From Undaria pinnatifida (taxonomy: Eukaryota > Sar > Phaeophyceae > Laminariales > Alariaceae), in the NCBI GenBank assembly GCA_012845835.1, contig JABAKD010000003.1, forward strand, positions 4,680,870 to 4,744,869: a stretch of 64,000 nt of DNA, read 5' to 3'. The first letter of the stretch is position 1. Each line of letters opens with the position of its first letter. The position numbers and the translations under genes are program-made. This document shows positions 1 to 10,349 of this stretch, piece after piece. The notes beneath the pieces are model-generated. The model saw only the letters and a program-made list of their open reading frames with translations, ran no database searches and had not been told where the DNA came from.

Positions 1-300
1 TCTATAGGAGGTAGGACATCATTATATGTACCAGGAATGTTTGTGAGTTCTGTATGCCCCGTTCTTCTAGTACATACAGCACGTTTTGTACCCGCCAGGA
101 AATTTTGTGAGTTACGTGCTCACGTGGCACAATACCCGGAACCTCCACGAGTTCTGAAACACTTTCGTACCTGTACCCGAACGTTCTGGAAGTTCTGTGA
201 TACTCCCATACCCTTGCCCGGAATCCACAAACCCTACGGAACTTAACCTTAGAAATTTCCAATCCACAAACCATACGGAACATAACCTTGAAAATTCCCA
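1..300. repeat. Degenerate minisatellite, first block
   Basis: This is AT/GC-mixed DNA made of imperfect units of about 40 bp around the phrases 'ggaacttctgtgagttctgta' fragments and 'catacccgtacccgg'. The same phrases return at 780-1175. Short reading frames across it reflect the repeat and show no protein family. I see no gene. Confidence 0.6.
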
Positions 301-665
301 AGATGAAAATCTTGTCATGGGCCGAGGGTGGTCAAGCGGCCCGGGGTTAGGCCAGGCCGGGCCAGGCCGATCGGCCCGTCCCGGTCCATCACTTCATCAT
401 GTAGTAGGCCGCCGCCCGGCCCGGCCCATCAATGTTTTAGAGAATCAGCCCGTGGGCCGGTTAGGAAGCCGGGCCGCGGCCGTGTCCGGCCCGTCAATCT
501 TTTCCGTGGATGGGCTGCGGCCTGGCACGGCCCATCAAATTTCAAATTATGTTTGCCCGGCCCATGACATCCCCAGCGAGGCCCATGAGGCACGGGCTCT
601 CTATGGGCCGACCCGTGGATTTGAAGAGCTGGCCCATGGCTGGCCTACGGGCTGGCACGTGTATT
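301..665. repeat. GC-rich degenerate GGCCC tract
   Basis: This very GC-rich stretch sits between two halves of a minisatellite. It is built from recurring GGCCCGTC and GGCCCATCAA-like words spaced irregularly. The open frames across it are compositional. It may be an insertion into, or a diverged part of, the flanking minisatellite. Confidence 0.45.
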
Positions 666-779
666 AACTCGCACTAAAACGTCCACACTGAGATTTTTTT
701 TACATTTTTTTTCTATTTGTATCCAGGTATTATAGAGAGTCGTCCCATGGTAGGTGTTGCAGTTTTTGCGCTAAATATT

Positions 780-1175
780 CCAAGGTCGTGTTCTGTCGTG
801 TACGCACAAAACCATACCCGGGGTATTTACCCCGGGTATTACCCTACAAAAAACTTCTGTAAGTTCTGTAGGACATTCATACCCGTACGCGGAACTTATG
901 GAAGTTCTGTACGACAGTCATACCCGTACCCGGAACTTCTGGAAGTTCTGTACGACAGTGCCACAAATACCCGGGTTACGGGTACATCATTTTTAAAACT
1001 TTTGTGAGATCTGTACGCCCGTGCCACAATATCCGAAAACTTCTGTGAGTTCTGTAACACTTCCGTACCGTACACGGAACTTCTGTAAGTTATGTAAGAC
1101 CCCCATACCCTAACCCGGAACTTCTGTGACTTCTATAAGATTGTGGCACAATGCCCGGGGTACGGGTATACCTTT
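780..1175. repeat. Degenerate minisatellite, second block
   Basis: Units of roughly 40-45 bp carry 'gaacttctgtaagttctgta' fragments followed by 'cccatacccgtacccg'. It is the same family as 1-300, interrupted by the GC-rich tract. No coding signal is seen. Confidence 0.6.
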
Positions 1176-2411
1176 CTTTGTTGCAATACCCGCGGAGTCC
1201 ACAAGCATTAATTTATTTTGGTTTAACAACCCAAAGAGTGTATTATGCATTTTATTATTATGTCATATCTTGTCGGTGACATCAATCGAACACCGCAAAG
1301 TACAGCCGGATGTACCAGTAGACGTATTTAAGCCTCGAGGTTAGGTCTTAAGTACTTCCAACTGGAGGAGCTAGGCCATTCGATATTTCGACCTAACGCA
1401 TAAAAAAAACACCACATGTCTAAAACTCGAAATAGTGGTCTCTTTCAGTACGCATAAAAAGAAAAGCCGAGGAAAGATCAAACTACTTGAAAATAGACTA
1501 TGATATTTCTGCACTACTCCAGACGCAGATGGCAAGACGAGGATTTATGTCATCAGTCAGCACATGAGTGGGTGGAAACTTCGAGAGAAGACCCCCCCCT
1601 GCCCATGCTGTGCGAGCTTGAACAAACGGCCAAAACAAATAACTGGTGCCTGGCAAAAACATTGAGTGCTTCGTACTCCATACTCGCTTCATATGTAGGA
1701 TACCTCGCAGGCGTCTGCCGCCTTCGGTGTGCCTCAGTGTGGCAGTCAGTACAGCAGCACAGCAGGACTGGCCCTCAACCCGGTTTAATTCCACCGTCGA
1801 AATGTAGGCATTCGCGGGAAAGAGGCAACAGGGTTGTAAACTGCAGCAGCTCCGGCCATGCGCTACGTCGGGCACAAAAAACAAACAAAAAAAATGTGTC
1901 ATCGAAAAATTAAAGCCTCAGGACGAGAGAGCAGGAGCGCGAGCGCGCGACGAACTATGTCAGAGTCCCAGCTCTCTGACCGCAGAGAACGCCAGGGTAG
2001 GAGGAGTCTCGCGGGCGTTTTCCACCGGCTAGTTGTGCTGTAGTTGGGTTGGCTGTTGGGGTGCTGGTTGTCTGTGTGTTGTGCTGTGTTGTTTTTGTTT
2101 TGTGGTGTGTTGTGTTTTGTGTGTGCGCTCGATCCTCGTGAATGAACAAGGGCTCCTTTTCAAGTAATAGTTCGTAGAGTCATGCCGCTCCACGAGAGTG
2201 GGACGCCTCTGACCACCGCCAACGTTCCTGATGGTGTTGTACACGCAGGTTGGTTAACCCGGGTTGGGGATACACCAAGCGGCTTGCTAGGTTGAGCGTT
2301 GCAATTACTGCGTGGGTGTTGTGCTGTGCTGCTGCTGCAGAGTGTCTGTTGTTGCCTCGAGCTTTTGTCACTTGAAATGCTGTTGTTTGCTGGAAAATAC
2401 TCGGAAAATTG
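1176..2411. other. No recognisable gene
   Basis: Overlapping frames of up to about 137 codons exist on both strands at 1498-1913. None shows a recognisable domain, and the two strands are equally open, which argues against coding. The part from 2040 to 2130 is T/G-rich with TGTGTTGTG-like runs. I annotate no gene here. Confidence 0.5.
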
Positions 2412-2880
2412 CTTCAAATATGCACTTGGGCCAAAATGTGCCCAAGTGAATATTTTGGGAAAATCCACATCTATCTCACCGTGGTCTGCCGTGGTCGTTA
2501 GGTCGATAAAATAGACCTATTTTTTAGACATTTAAAACACGATAGGGCTTAATTTGGTTCAGAGCCAAAAATATAAGCATATCGTCAGGCTTAAATACGT
2601 CTAGTACGTATCGTATATTTACACACCCTGTACAACTATGACTAACTTCAAATATGCACTTGGGCCAAAATGTGCCCAAGTGCATATTTTGGGAAAATCC
2701 ACATCTATCTCACCGTGGTCTGCCGTGGTCGTTAGGTCGATAAAATAGACCTATTTTTTAGACATTTAAAACACGATAGGGCTTAATTTGGTTCAGAGCC
2801 AAAAATATAGGCATATCGTCAGGCTTAAATACGTCTAGTACGTATCGTATATTTACACACCCTGTACAACTATGACTAAC
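2412..2880. repeat. 234-bp tandem duplication with internal hairpin
   Basis: Two nearly identical copies lie head to tail at 2412-2645 and 2646-2880. Each begins with a hairpin whose arms are AATATGCACTTGGGC and its reverse complement around a short CAAAATGT loop. The stem is perfect over 15 bp in copy two (about 2651-2688) and has one mismatch in copy one. The few differences between copies suggest a recent duplication. No protein is encoded. Confidence 0.85.
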
Positions 2881-2883
2881 AAC

Positions 2884-3290
2884 TAACTAGTTAGTTGGTT
2901 TGGCGGGCAACTACCTCGTAGTTTCCTGCAGGAAACTAGTTGCACACGATTCAGAACCAGTAGTCGTCTGCAACTAACTAGTTGCACAAGATTCTGGAAG
3001 AGTAGTTGTCTGCTGGCGACTAGTTGCGCACGATTCTGGAACAGTAGTTGTCTACAGGCAACTAGTTGCCCAAGATTCTGAACCAATAGTTGTCTTTAGG
3101 CATCTAGTTGCACAAGATTCTGAACCGAGAGTTGTTCGCAGGCCACTAGTTGCACAAGATTCTGGAAAAGTAGTTATCTGCTGGCAACTAGTTGCACAAG
3201 ATTCTGAACAGTAGTTGTCTACAGGCAACTAGTTGCACAAGATTCTGGAACAGTAGTTGTCTGAAGGCAACTAGTTTCCCCGGGAGTTGT
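2884..3290. repeat. Minisatellite array 1 (palindrome-bearing, ~39-60 bp units)
   Basis: Imperfect units are built from the palindrome GCAACTAGTTGC, then CACAAGATTCTGGAAC and AGTAGTTGTCTGCAG. Spacing varies because units gained or lost pieces. On the minus strand the repeat is open and gives a repetitive peptide (QLVASRQLLFQN-like), which I regard as a by-product. The same family forms a second array at 3985-4390. Confidence 0.85.
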
Positions 3291-3980
3291 CAATAAGAAC
3301 AGTTTAAACAGTTTGTTTCCCGGGAAGTTGCTATTTTTCCGGGTAGTTGTCACCAAGAACCCGGATAGGCGTGCACACACGCACACACATCACCAGCGAA
3401 CAAGCACACGCGCAACAATGGTCGCAGCTCCACCAGCCGGCGCTAGACCAGCAGAAGCTTCTCCTACACCAGCACCAGCAGCAGGTGATGGCCAGTAGCC
3501 GGCACAAGCGGCAGTCACTCCATCGGTGCACTTCAGCACCGATGGATACAGTGTAGTCATATGGCCTTCCCCGTAGACAGGGGTGATGGAAGCAAGGCTT
3601 AAGCTCGCGTGTTGCATGTGTAGTATAGCCATAGCTACGTTCCAGGAGCAGTTCGTACTTCGTTTTTTGGGGGGTTGGCAGCTACAAGGATAAGGATGAG
3701 GATGAAAAATAATTATGTAGCCCCGAGTTTAAGTGCTACGTGCCCCCGGGAGTATGCGTGTTGGATGATTTTTTCCTTTTTCTTCTTTGTGTCCGGCAGC
3801 GCGGGCCCAAAAAAGTCTCTTTCGTGACCAGCGTGTTTTTTTTTCTTCAGGAGTTGTTTGGAAGATCGCTCCCGCGCAAGAGAGGGGTCGTGGTCATCAA
3901 CAACCTAGTTGTACGTGATACATGCATCAGGCAGCAGCTAAGACCCAAATGAAATGCTTTCTCATTTGTACTTTTCACAA
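3291..3980. other. Spacer between the two minisatellite arrays
   Basis: This stretch contains a short CA-rich run near 3372-3390 and otherwise unique sequence. Short frames encode Ala/Pro- or Gln/His-rich peptides without family resemblance. No gene is supported. Confidence 0.5.
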
Positions 3981-3984
3981 TTAA

Positions 3985-4390
3985 AACCAACTAAGTTAGT
4001 TGTTTCGCATGCAACTACCTCGTAGTTGCCTGCAGGCAACTAGTTGCACACGATTCGGAACCAGTAGTTGTCTGCAGGCAACTGATTGCGCAAGCTTCTG
4101 GAACATTAGTTGTCTGCTGGCAATTAGTTGCGCACGATTCTGGAACAGTAGTTGTCTACAGGCAACTAGTTGCCCAAGATTCTGAACCAGTAGTTTTCTG
4201 CAGGCAACTAGTTGCGCAATATTCTGAACTGAGAGTTGTCTGCTGGCAACTAGTTGAATATGATTCTGAACCGAGAGGTGTCTACTGGCAACTAGTTGCA
4301 CAACATTCTGATCCAGTAGTTGTCTGTTGGCAACTAGTTGCACAAGATTCTGAACCGAGAGTTGTCTGGCTAACAACTACCAACTATCGT
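3985..4390. repeat. Minisatellite array 2 (same family)
   Basis: About eight units carry GCAACTAGTTGC followed by CACAAGATTCTGAACC and AGTAGTTGTCTG. They are in the same orientation as the array at 2884-3290. Both arrays are edged by AACTAA/TTAGTT-type sequence, so the pair may be one array split by the 700-bp spacer. Confidence 0.85.
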
Positions 4391-5413
4391 AGTTGTACAG
4401 GGCGTGGTATAATATGATGGTGATGATAGTAACAGTACTACTTACTTTTTTATTTATCCTCCGGCGGATGGGGAGAAATAGAGCTTAAGCTCACCACACT
4501 TCCACGTATTTTCATACGCGTCGTGTGTCGATTTAACTCAGTTGCTTTTGCAGCCCAACGCTAGCTGGCGCACCCTTAGGGTCCCATTGTAGGTATAGCG
4601 TAAGCTGTCCCTATCATGTTTCTTTCGTTTCTAACCCGTGGGCACGTATTATTCTAACGAACGACACCTTTGAATTGAAAATAATATATATTTTTTCATG
4701 AATCCAATTTAAATTGATTCGATTTGGTGGAAACATACGAATTTATCTCCTATCGGGAAACCACGTGTTGCGTATTGTCAAATGTTTTTTTTTTCAATCG
4801 GAATAGTACATAGATCTGCCGTGACGGCGATGCAGCTACCATCGACGTCTTGAACTATCCTCTGTGTTTTTGGTAGGTTCGCTTCTTTGTCGCGGCACTT
4901 ACTTGGCTTTTGTCGAGATGGTGGAAAAATATGGGCTTGCGACCGCCATTATTTAATTTGAAACGCCACAGCCGGGGTACGCTACTACTGTATGATCTGT
5001 TACAGCGCAGTATGGCGGTGAGCGCGGATACTGCTGCCCCAATCGCCACTCATTAAGGTTCACGATTTATCGCCTGTCTCGGTGATGGTTTTGTGTGATA
5101 TTTCATAATTGCCAGCAAAACAAAATTAAGGAAGCGGCTCTCTAACCACCACCAAAAACACGATTTGACAATAAGAGACATCAGATTCAGGGCTTCGAGA
5201 AAGGGTGCGTTAATTATTTTTCCCCTGTAATACTCAGCTGTTTTTTTGCATATTTCTGCTGTGTATGCTAAGTAGAATACGCCACCGGCACCTAGATTGT
5301 TCCAACCACTGTACGCAGACTGTTCCGCAAGTAGGCTTATGGGCGGCCCTTACAAACGTTCCGGAGATCGCAGGACGTTCTGATGCTGTTGGCACCATAT
5401 AGGTTTTATATCG
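4391..5413. other. No recognisable gene
   Basis: AT-leaning unique DNA upstream of the retrotransposon. A 64-codon minus-strand frame at 4855-5049 has no recognised domain. I see no repeat or RNA gene. Confidence 0.45.
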
Positions 5414-5417
5414 ATAT
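5414..5417. other. Target site duplication, left (ATAT)
   Basis: ATAT immediately precedes TGTTAA of the left LTR and recurs just after TTAACA of the right LTR (18766-18769). The flanking fifth bases differ, so the duplication is 4 bp. It supports a genuine integrase-mediated insertion. Confidence 0.75.
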
Positions 5418-5686
5418 TGTTAAATTAAAGGTGGGCGACACAGAGTGTCCCCTGCAGGTCTGCCAATTGAGCAGGTCCTCGGAGAGTACTCACTTTCGTT
5501 CCTTCGTAGAGATGTAGCTTTATTCGTTTCCACCAGAGCCCGGGATAGCTTCTGAGATCGAAGCCACGTGCCTCCGATCTATTTCCTAACTTTCCCGAGT
5601 ATAAACCGCCAACCTTATCATAGGACACCTATCCAAATGATCTCAAATTCGGATTATTACAGGCCTTTCGAGGCCGTATCTTAACA
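5418..5686 (-). repeat. 3' LTR of copy 1
   Basis: This 269-bp direct repeat of 18493-18765 has perfect TGTTAA/TTAACA ends. It differs from the partner LTR by scattered substitutions and small indels (for example around 5560-5575, where the partner has an extra ACGTACGTGC stretch). The divergence indicates that the insertion is not recent. Confidence 0.93.
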
Positions 5687-5700
5687 CAAGCCCACCCTGA
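5687..5700 (-). other. Candidate polypurine tract
   Basis: Read on the minus strand, the bases just before the 3' LTR are AGGGTGGGCTTG, a purine-rich run in the position where plus-strand DNA synthesis is primed. Copy 2 has the equivalent GGGGTGGGCTAG before its LTR. Confidence 0.65.
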
Positions 5701-6538
5701 TGAGTCGCATATGCAGAAATTTGGGAGATTCGGGGAAACTCCGGTTCTACGAACTAGACCATGAGTAGAAGGTGCGGCTCCTCAAAACCTACTCCCACAC
5801 CTCTGACCGTCTGGCTATGGAGACAGGAACACCCGAAGAAAAGCAATAAAAAGAAACGAAGACCCTACAACAAGGCAACAGTCACCCATAAAAAAAATGC
5901 CGCATGCCGTCGGTGTGTCGGGGGGGGGGCAGAAAAGGCTCTAGAATCTGCCGCATGCCGCCGGTGTGGCGGGGGGGGCAGGAAAGGCTCTACGGCAAAC
6001 GAACCACAGAAAAAGGTACTATGGCGAGGCGAGCCCTCGTCGATATGTGGAGGGGAACGCAGGCGCTAACACAAGGGGGAAGTCATGCGAAAAACCTCCC
6101 GCGGGCCATCGGCAAGGCGGGGGGGGTAGACGAGGAAACGACAGATACCCGGGATGGAAGGTGTCAACACCTACAGTCCCGCTAGGGGAGGAGGTGTTTG
6201 AACGAAAAAAAACAAGCAGGACAAATACAACACACAAAACATAAAAGATGACACACAGACCCGTACAGAGCCCTGTACCACGTTACGCGCGAACAGGGTA
6301 CCCTGGTCGCCCCCCGGCTCTGGGCTGAGGAGGGCGTCGGCAGGGCGAAATTGAACAATGACAAAAAAGCAACAGCCCTGCGCCTCAGATAGCGGCGTTT
6401 TACCCGAGCCCTGACCCCGCACTGAGCAGGGGGTTCGGCAGGACAGAAAGAAAAATCAATGGAAGAACCGCCCCAAAACCCGACGAAGACTCTCAGGGCA
6501 CTACGAACAACCCAAAGACAAAGACGCAAAACTCATAA
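5701..6538 (-). other. 3' untranslated region of copy 1
   Basis: This is non-coding DNA between the polyprotein stop and the PPT. It holds a duplicated block near 5895-5995 with CCGCATGCCG, CGGTGTGGCG, a G run and GGCTCTA. The same block occurs reverse-complemented in copy 2 at about 33790-33870. Frames seen here are incidental. Confidence 0.6.
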
Positions 6539-7219
6539 CTAAAAAAAAAATGAAGAACTATCGAGGAGCCGTGGTGGCTTGGAAGTCAACTGGCGACGGC
6601 CGCGCCTCGAGATTCGTCTTCGTTGGATTCCCCGAGGAATTGCAGTGACGATGTGAACTTGCAAGCACCAAGAGCCACGTACGGCCCCCGTTGAAGTCGT
6701 GCAGCGCGCCGGGGGAAGAGGGAGTTTAATCGGTCCCGGGTCGTCCAGGAAGACTACCAGGTATACCTTGTCGTCGGTAGTGCTCGCGCTGATTTTTCCA
6801 AGCCACCATAAACCATCGTCTCCCTTGTACCAAACGTAGGCTCCCTTAGGGAGTACTGTGTCGTGGTAGCGACGGAGCCAATCGGCGCGGGGAACACAGG
6901 CGTAGCCCGGCGCTAGGAAACGTTCCCCGTTGTTGCGGGAAAGCTCACGCTGTGCCGCTCCGATCCGCATTCGGCGGTAGAGGTGGTTGGTTTGGCGATG
7001 CTGGTCCGGGGTTCCGGCCCAATAACGCGAGATGCGGGAGCGGGAGATGTGAAGGTCCATTTCCCGCTGCCAGAACGGTTCGGAGGGTCCCGCCCAATGC
7101 ATCTTGTATAGCACCGCGATGACGCCACCCCGCCCCCGTACCGACTGATGACCAGTGATCTGCTCCACCTCCAGCCGTTGGAGGGGAGTCAAGACGTCGT
7201 CTTGAGTGACGTGGTACAC
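6539..7219 (-). pseudogene. Chromodomain plus Tudor-like C-terminus of pol (copy 1)
   Basis: This 226-codon frame carries a chromodomain at about residues 12-60: LQRLEVEQITGHQ, then a glycine-rich turn, VLYKMHWAG, and a WxxEMDL end. In chromoviruses this module, at the integrase C-terminus, steers integration to methylated-histone chromatin. One expected aromatic in the WE.E signature reads FWQRE here against SWERE in copy 2. Residues 120-185 contain WYKGDDGLWWLGKI, VYLVVFLDDPGPIKL and GSWCLQV. This resembles a compact SH3/Tudor/Agenet-type barrel (inference). The frame overlaps the upstream one out of register, so the polyprotein is broken here. Confidence 0.8.
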
Positions 7220-8819
7220 GGCGGGAACTTCTTGGAAAATGTGTTGAGCACATACTGTGTCAGCCCCGCCGGTAGGTATTTGGGCATGTCCCCGCTGTCG
7301 TGGGGGTTGGCACAGGGTTTGCCGCGCTCGACGGCCACACGCCGACGAGCGTCCGAACCAGGCAGGTCGGAAGGGAGATGCAAATATAGGAGGTTGCTCC
7401 CGAGCGGCGGGCCGTCCGGGGTCTCGGCGGCAGAGCAGGGACCGACGGCCAGGACCTTGTATGGGCCCGTCCAGTTAATCGCGAGTTTGGCCTTGAGTAC
7501 CTTGGCGTCGGTGTTCGCCTTCACACTCTTGCGGATTGTAGAGGCAAAATTGTATAACCATGCCCAACCACCCACAGGGAAGTTAGGTGCTGGACGCAGC
7601 GCGTCGGCGAGGGCGGAGTTTTTACGGTTAACACGGGAAACGGTGAGGAGGTGGTGTGCGCGGACAATGTCGTTCGCACGCTTTTGCCGGTCGGTTACCT
7701 AATCGCAATATGCCAGGTGGTCACGGGCCAGACTCTGGTGTCCTATGACACCTGTGCGGTCGAAAATCGTTTGGGGGAGCCGTGGGAGTCTATCCATGTG
7801 GACCTCGTTGGGCGCCAAACCCGTCCCCGCGCTGACAGAGTTGTTGTGAGCGAATTTTACGTTACGTGGGGAAGATGCAAGTCCCAATCGTCTTGTCACT
7901 CGTTGACGACCATAGCCAGCATTTGTGCCATAGTGTGATTTACCCGCTCTACGCCCCCGTTACAGTTGGGATGATAGGAGCTTGTAGCAAGCTTGTGCAC
8001 ACCCAACAGCTGATATACAGCTTGTGAAAGCTTGGACCAGAACGGCAATCCGTTGTCCGAGAGTTTGGTGCGCGGGCACCCCCACAAGGGGGTGTATTGG
8101 TTCACCAGGATGTTGGCTGTACCCTCCGCGGTGAACTCAGCGGCAGTGACGGGGAACATGTCGGCCCGACGACTGAAGCGATCGTTGAACAGCAGGATGT
8201 AGGTGTTGCCTCGTGGGGTGACCGGAAGGGGGTCGAAGTAGTCAACACTGACGGCGATACCTGGACCTTTCGGCAGAGGCATTGTGATGATGGGCCAGCG
8301 GACAGTCAGCCGTGGGGTTTTCCGCGCTTGGCCCTTCAAGCAGTGGCGAAGCCACCACCGGGTGCACACACTCATGCCAATCCACCAACAAAAACGCTCC
8401 AGCATGCGCAACGTGCGCGTGGTGCGAAGGTGGCAGGAGGCCGTCGAGTGACAAGCTTGCATGATCCAAGGGCGCATGAGCAGGGGAACGTAGATGCGAG
8501 CTGGCTCGTCGTTTAGCAAGCAAGCAGCTCGCTCCACAGCGTTCGGTTTGTCAGAGCTTGTTGGCGGGAGTGTCGTGTTGCGGACGAGTAGGACGATGTC
8601 GTCGTCGGTTGTATCTAGTCGACCCTTACCCGCCAGCTCCTGGATGTCTGAGAGGGAGGGACGCTTAGGCAAGGGGTAGCATGCCAAGAAGTGGGGTAGC
8701 AGGGCCGACGGCCGGCCGATAGAGATGTAACGTATCGTGGCGTGGCACGTCGTCTCTGCGCGTTGTTCGCGCTTCCAATCGGCATGTGAATAACGCGCGA
8801 CGGAATCAGCGAATCGCAA
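7189..8819 (-). pseudogene. Integrase (DDE, HHCC zinc-binding) of copy 1
   Basis: The integrase joins retroelement cDNA to host DNA. The N-terminal zinc domain is seen as the two histidines of ACHSTASCH and CLKGQ; the second cysteine is replaced by glycine. The catalytic core shows VDYFDPLPVTP (first Asp), KLSDNGLPF (second Asp) and NGGVERVNH (Glu), so the triad itself is kept. A TGA stop at about 7896 ends this frame just after MLAMVVNE. The remainder continues in other frames at 7699-7899 and 7189-7575, the latter carrying NWTGPYKVLAVGP, the GPY/F motif. It is therefore a pseudogene. The downstream neighbour is the chromodomain frame. Confidence 0.93.
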
Positions 8820-8868
8820 CTCAGCAGCGTCGCCGAGGGCGTCCGACCTTGTATATGCAGTCGGCGTG

Positions 8869-9717
8869 TCACCAGGAGAAGGCGTGAGCCGTAAGAGAGG
8901 AGTTCACATATAGACTCTGCGTAGTCGCGGTCAAACGGTAGTGGCATCGTGCGGACCGGAGAGTCGGCAAAAGCAGGGGTCGCGGCGGTCGACGGGGTCG
9001 GCCGAGGCCGTGGGACTCGCGACGGAGTTGTACCTCGTCTGGAAGATAGCCGAGGGGCCCCGCCGAGCCCGAATCCATACTCAACAGCGGGGGGGCATTA
9101 CCTGTTGTTGTCGCTGTTAGTGGGCGCGTCGTCGACGACGGAGGGGCTGGAGTGCCATGCATGGCGGAGACGGACACAGTCGTACAGGTCGTCGCGGCGG
9201 GGGCCGTCTCCTGTAAAGAACTCCGGGATAGATAAGTCGGCTGTGCGATGGGCGTCGCTGCAGCCAGGGTTTCTGCGGAGCCCGTGCCGCCCTCGATGGG
9301 TATATCAAAAACCGAAGCGAAACCATTGTCGGCGGCAGGCGAAATCGACCCGCGGCCGGTACAGCCTTCGGTAGTGGCGACGGAGGCAGAAACACGAGCG
9401 ACGAATCTCCGCGGGGAAGCAGAAAGGCCGTCAATCCTTATACGTGGCTCGTGTGTGCGAAAATTTTGAATCGCGGTAGAGGTGAGAGGGAGCCCACCCA
9501 AGGCAGCATGTTCAATGCGGGGCACGAGCCCACCCAAGACTGTGCTTTCGGCGAGGGGTTCGAGTTCACCCAAAGCTGCGCTTTCGGTGTGGGGCACGAG
9601 CCCACCCAAGACAATGCTTCGGCGAGGGCGCGAGTCCACCCAAGTCGACCCCTGGGATCGGTAAAGAGGGAGCGCGCAGCCCGCGGGTCCGTAGGAGGTA
9701 GATACCGCTTTCTCCAA
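8869..9717 (-). pseudogene. Pro/Ala/Ser-rich linker between RNase H and integrase (copy 1)
   Basis: A 282-codon frame begins in the element's linker. It has a short internal repeat of about 13-15 residues (ALGGLVPHTES-like, nt about 9490-9640), followed by low-complexity Ala/Thr/Pro sequence. The same repeat is present in copy 2. It shows no enzyme motif and is probably a disordered spacer of the pol polyprotein. Confidence 0.6.
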
Positions 9718-9779
9718 CGGGGTTGGGGCTTGGCAACCCCACGGGGTTGAAGTTTTTCAAGCCACTGCGGTCGTGCTCC

Positions 9780-10095
9780 GTAACAGGCTCTAGAAAAAAA
9801 GGCCTGAAAAATCGGCGATGCCGTTGGCGCTGCCTTTGCGGTACTCGAGTGTGCAATCGAACGCAGTGACGAACTCAAGCCACCGCTGGACTCGTGCATT
9901 GAGGGTCCCCACTTTGCCAGTGCTCTCCTGTGTCTTGTGGCCGGAGGATATGCGAAACTCTGTTCTCCACAGTACCCTCGGAGGTGTTTGGTAGCCCAAA
10001 CAATGCTGCCGGTCCCTAAATCTAGATAGGAGTCCAGTGCCTCTCCGAGTGGAGCGTTGCTCGACAGATATACGCGTTTTTCATAGTGAACGAAA
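9780..10095 (-). pseudogene. Truncated, frameshifted RNase H (copy 1)
   Basis: The C-terminal part of a Ty3/gypsy RNase H is recognisable from GKVGTLNARVQRWLEFVTAF, DCTLEYRKGSANGIADF and, in another frame, SIVWATKHLRGY. It corresponds to the 'E+E..A..WA...R.YL / TDH / RW...L / Y..G..N..AD' series. The N-terminal catalytic part is absent: the recognisable sequence starts at ATLHSERHW and is joined directly to sequence that follows NADAR. At least two frameshifts are present. RNase H would normally degrade the RNA of the RNA:DNA hybrid. Confidence 0.82.
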
Positions 10096-10349
10096 CGTCG
10101 TCCAGCGTCACGGTACCCTTGACGAAACAGGGGCCGTGTTCTGACAGCGCAAAGTCAGGGGCGACGCCAGAAGCTATCCCAAATCTCCACGGCTTTTAAT
10201 TGGCCAACGCGCCCGAAAAATAGGTCGGAAACGCCTAAGGGGAAGCTTTGCGAGCGCCGGCCGCTGTTAACGGTCCGGTTTCGGCGCGGACGAGATTTCT
10301 CGGTTCTTGCACTCGCAGTGCAGGTGCGGAACCGACTAGGGAAGGCCGG

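Noticed and set aside
1498-1913. Protein-coding gene of about 135 codons
   Set aside because: Both strands are open over the same span and neither translation shows a domain or biased codon use.
2884-3290. CRISPR-like array
   Set aside because: Repeats are imperfect, spacing is irregular and the spacers are themselves repeated; this is a minisatellite in eukaryotic DNA.
8097-8516. 139-codon plus-strand frame
   Set aside because: It is antisense to the clear integrase core of copy 1 and equals the antisense frame 30715-31020 in copy 2.
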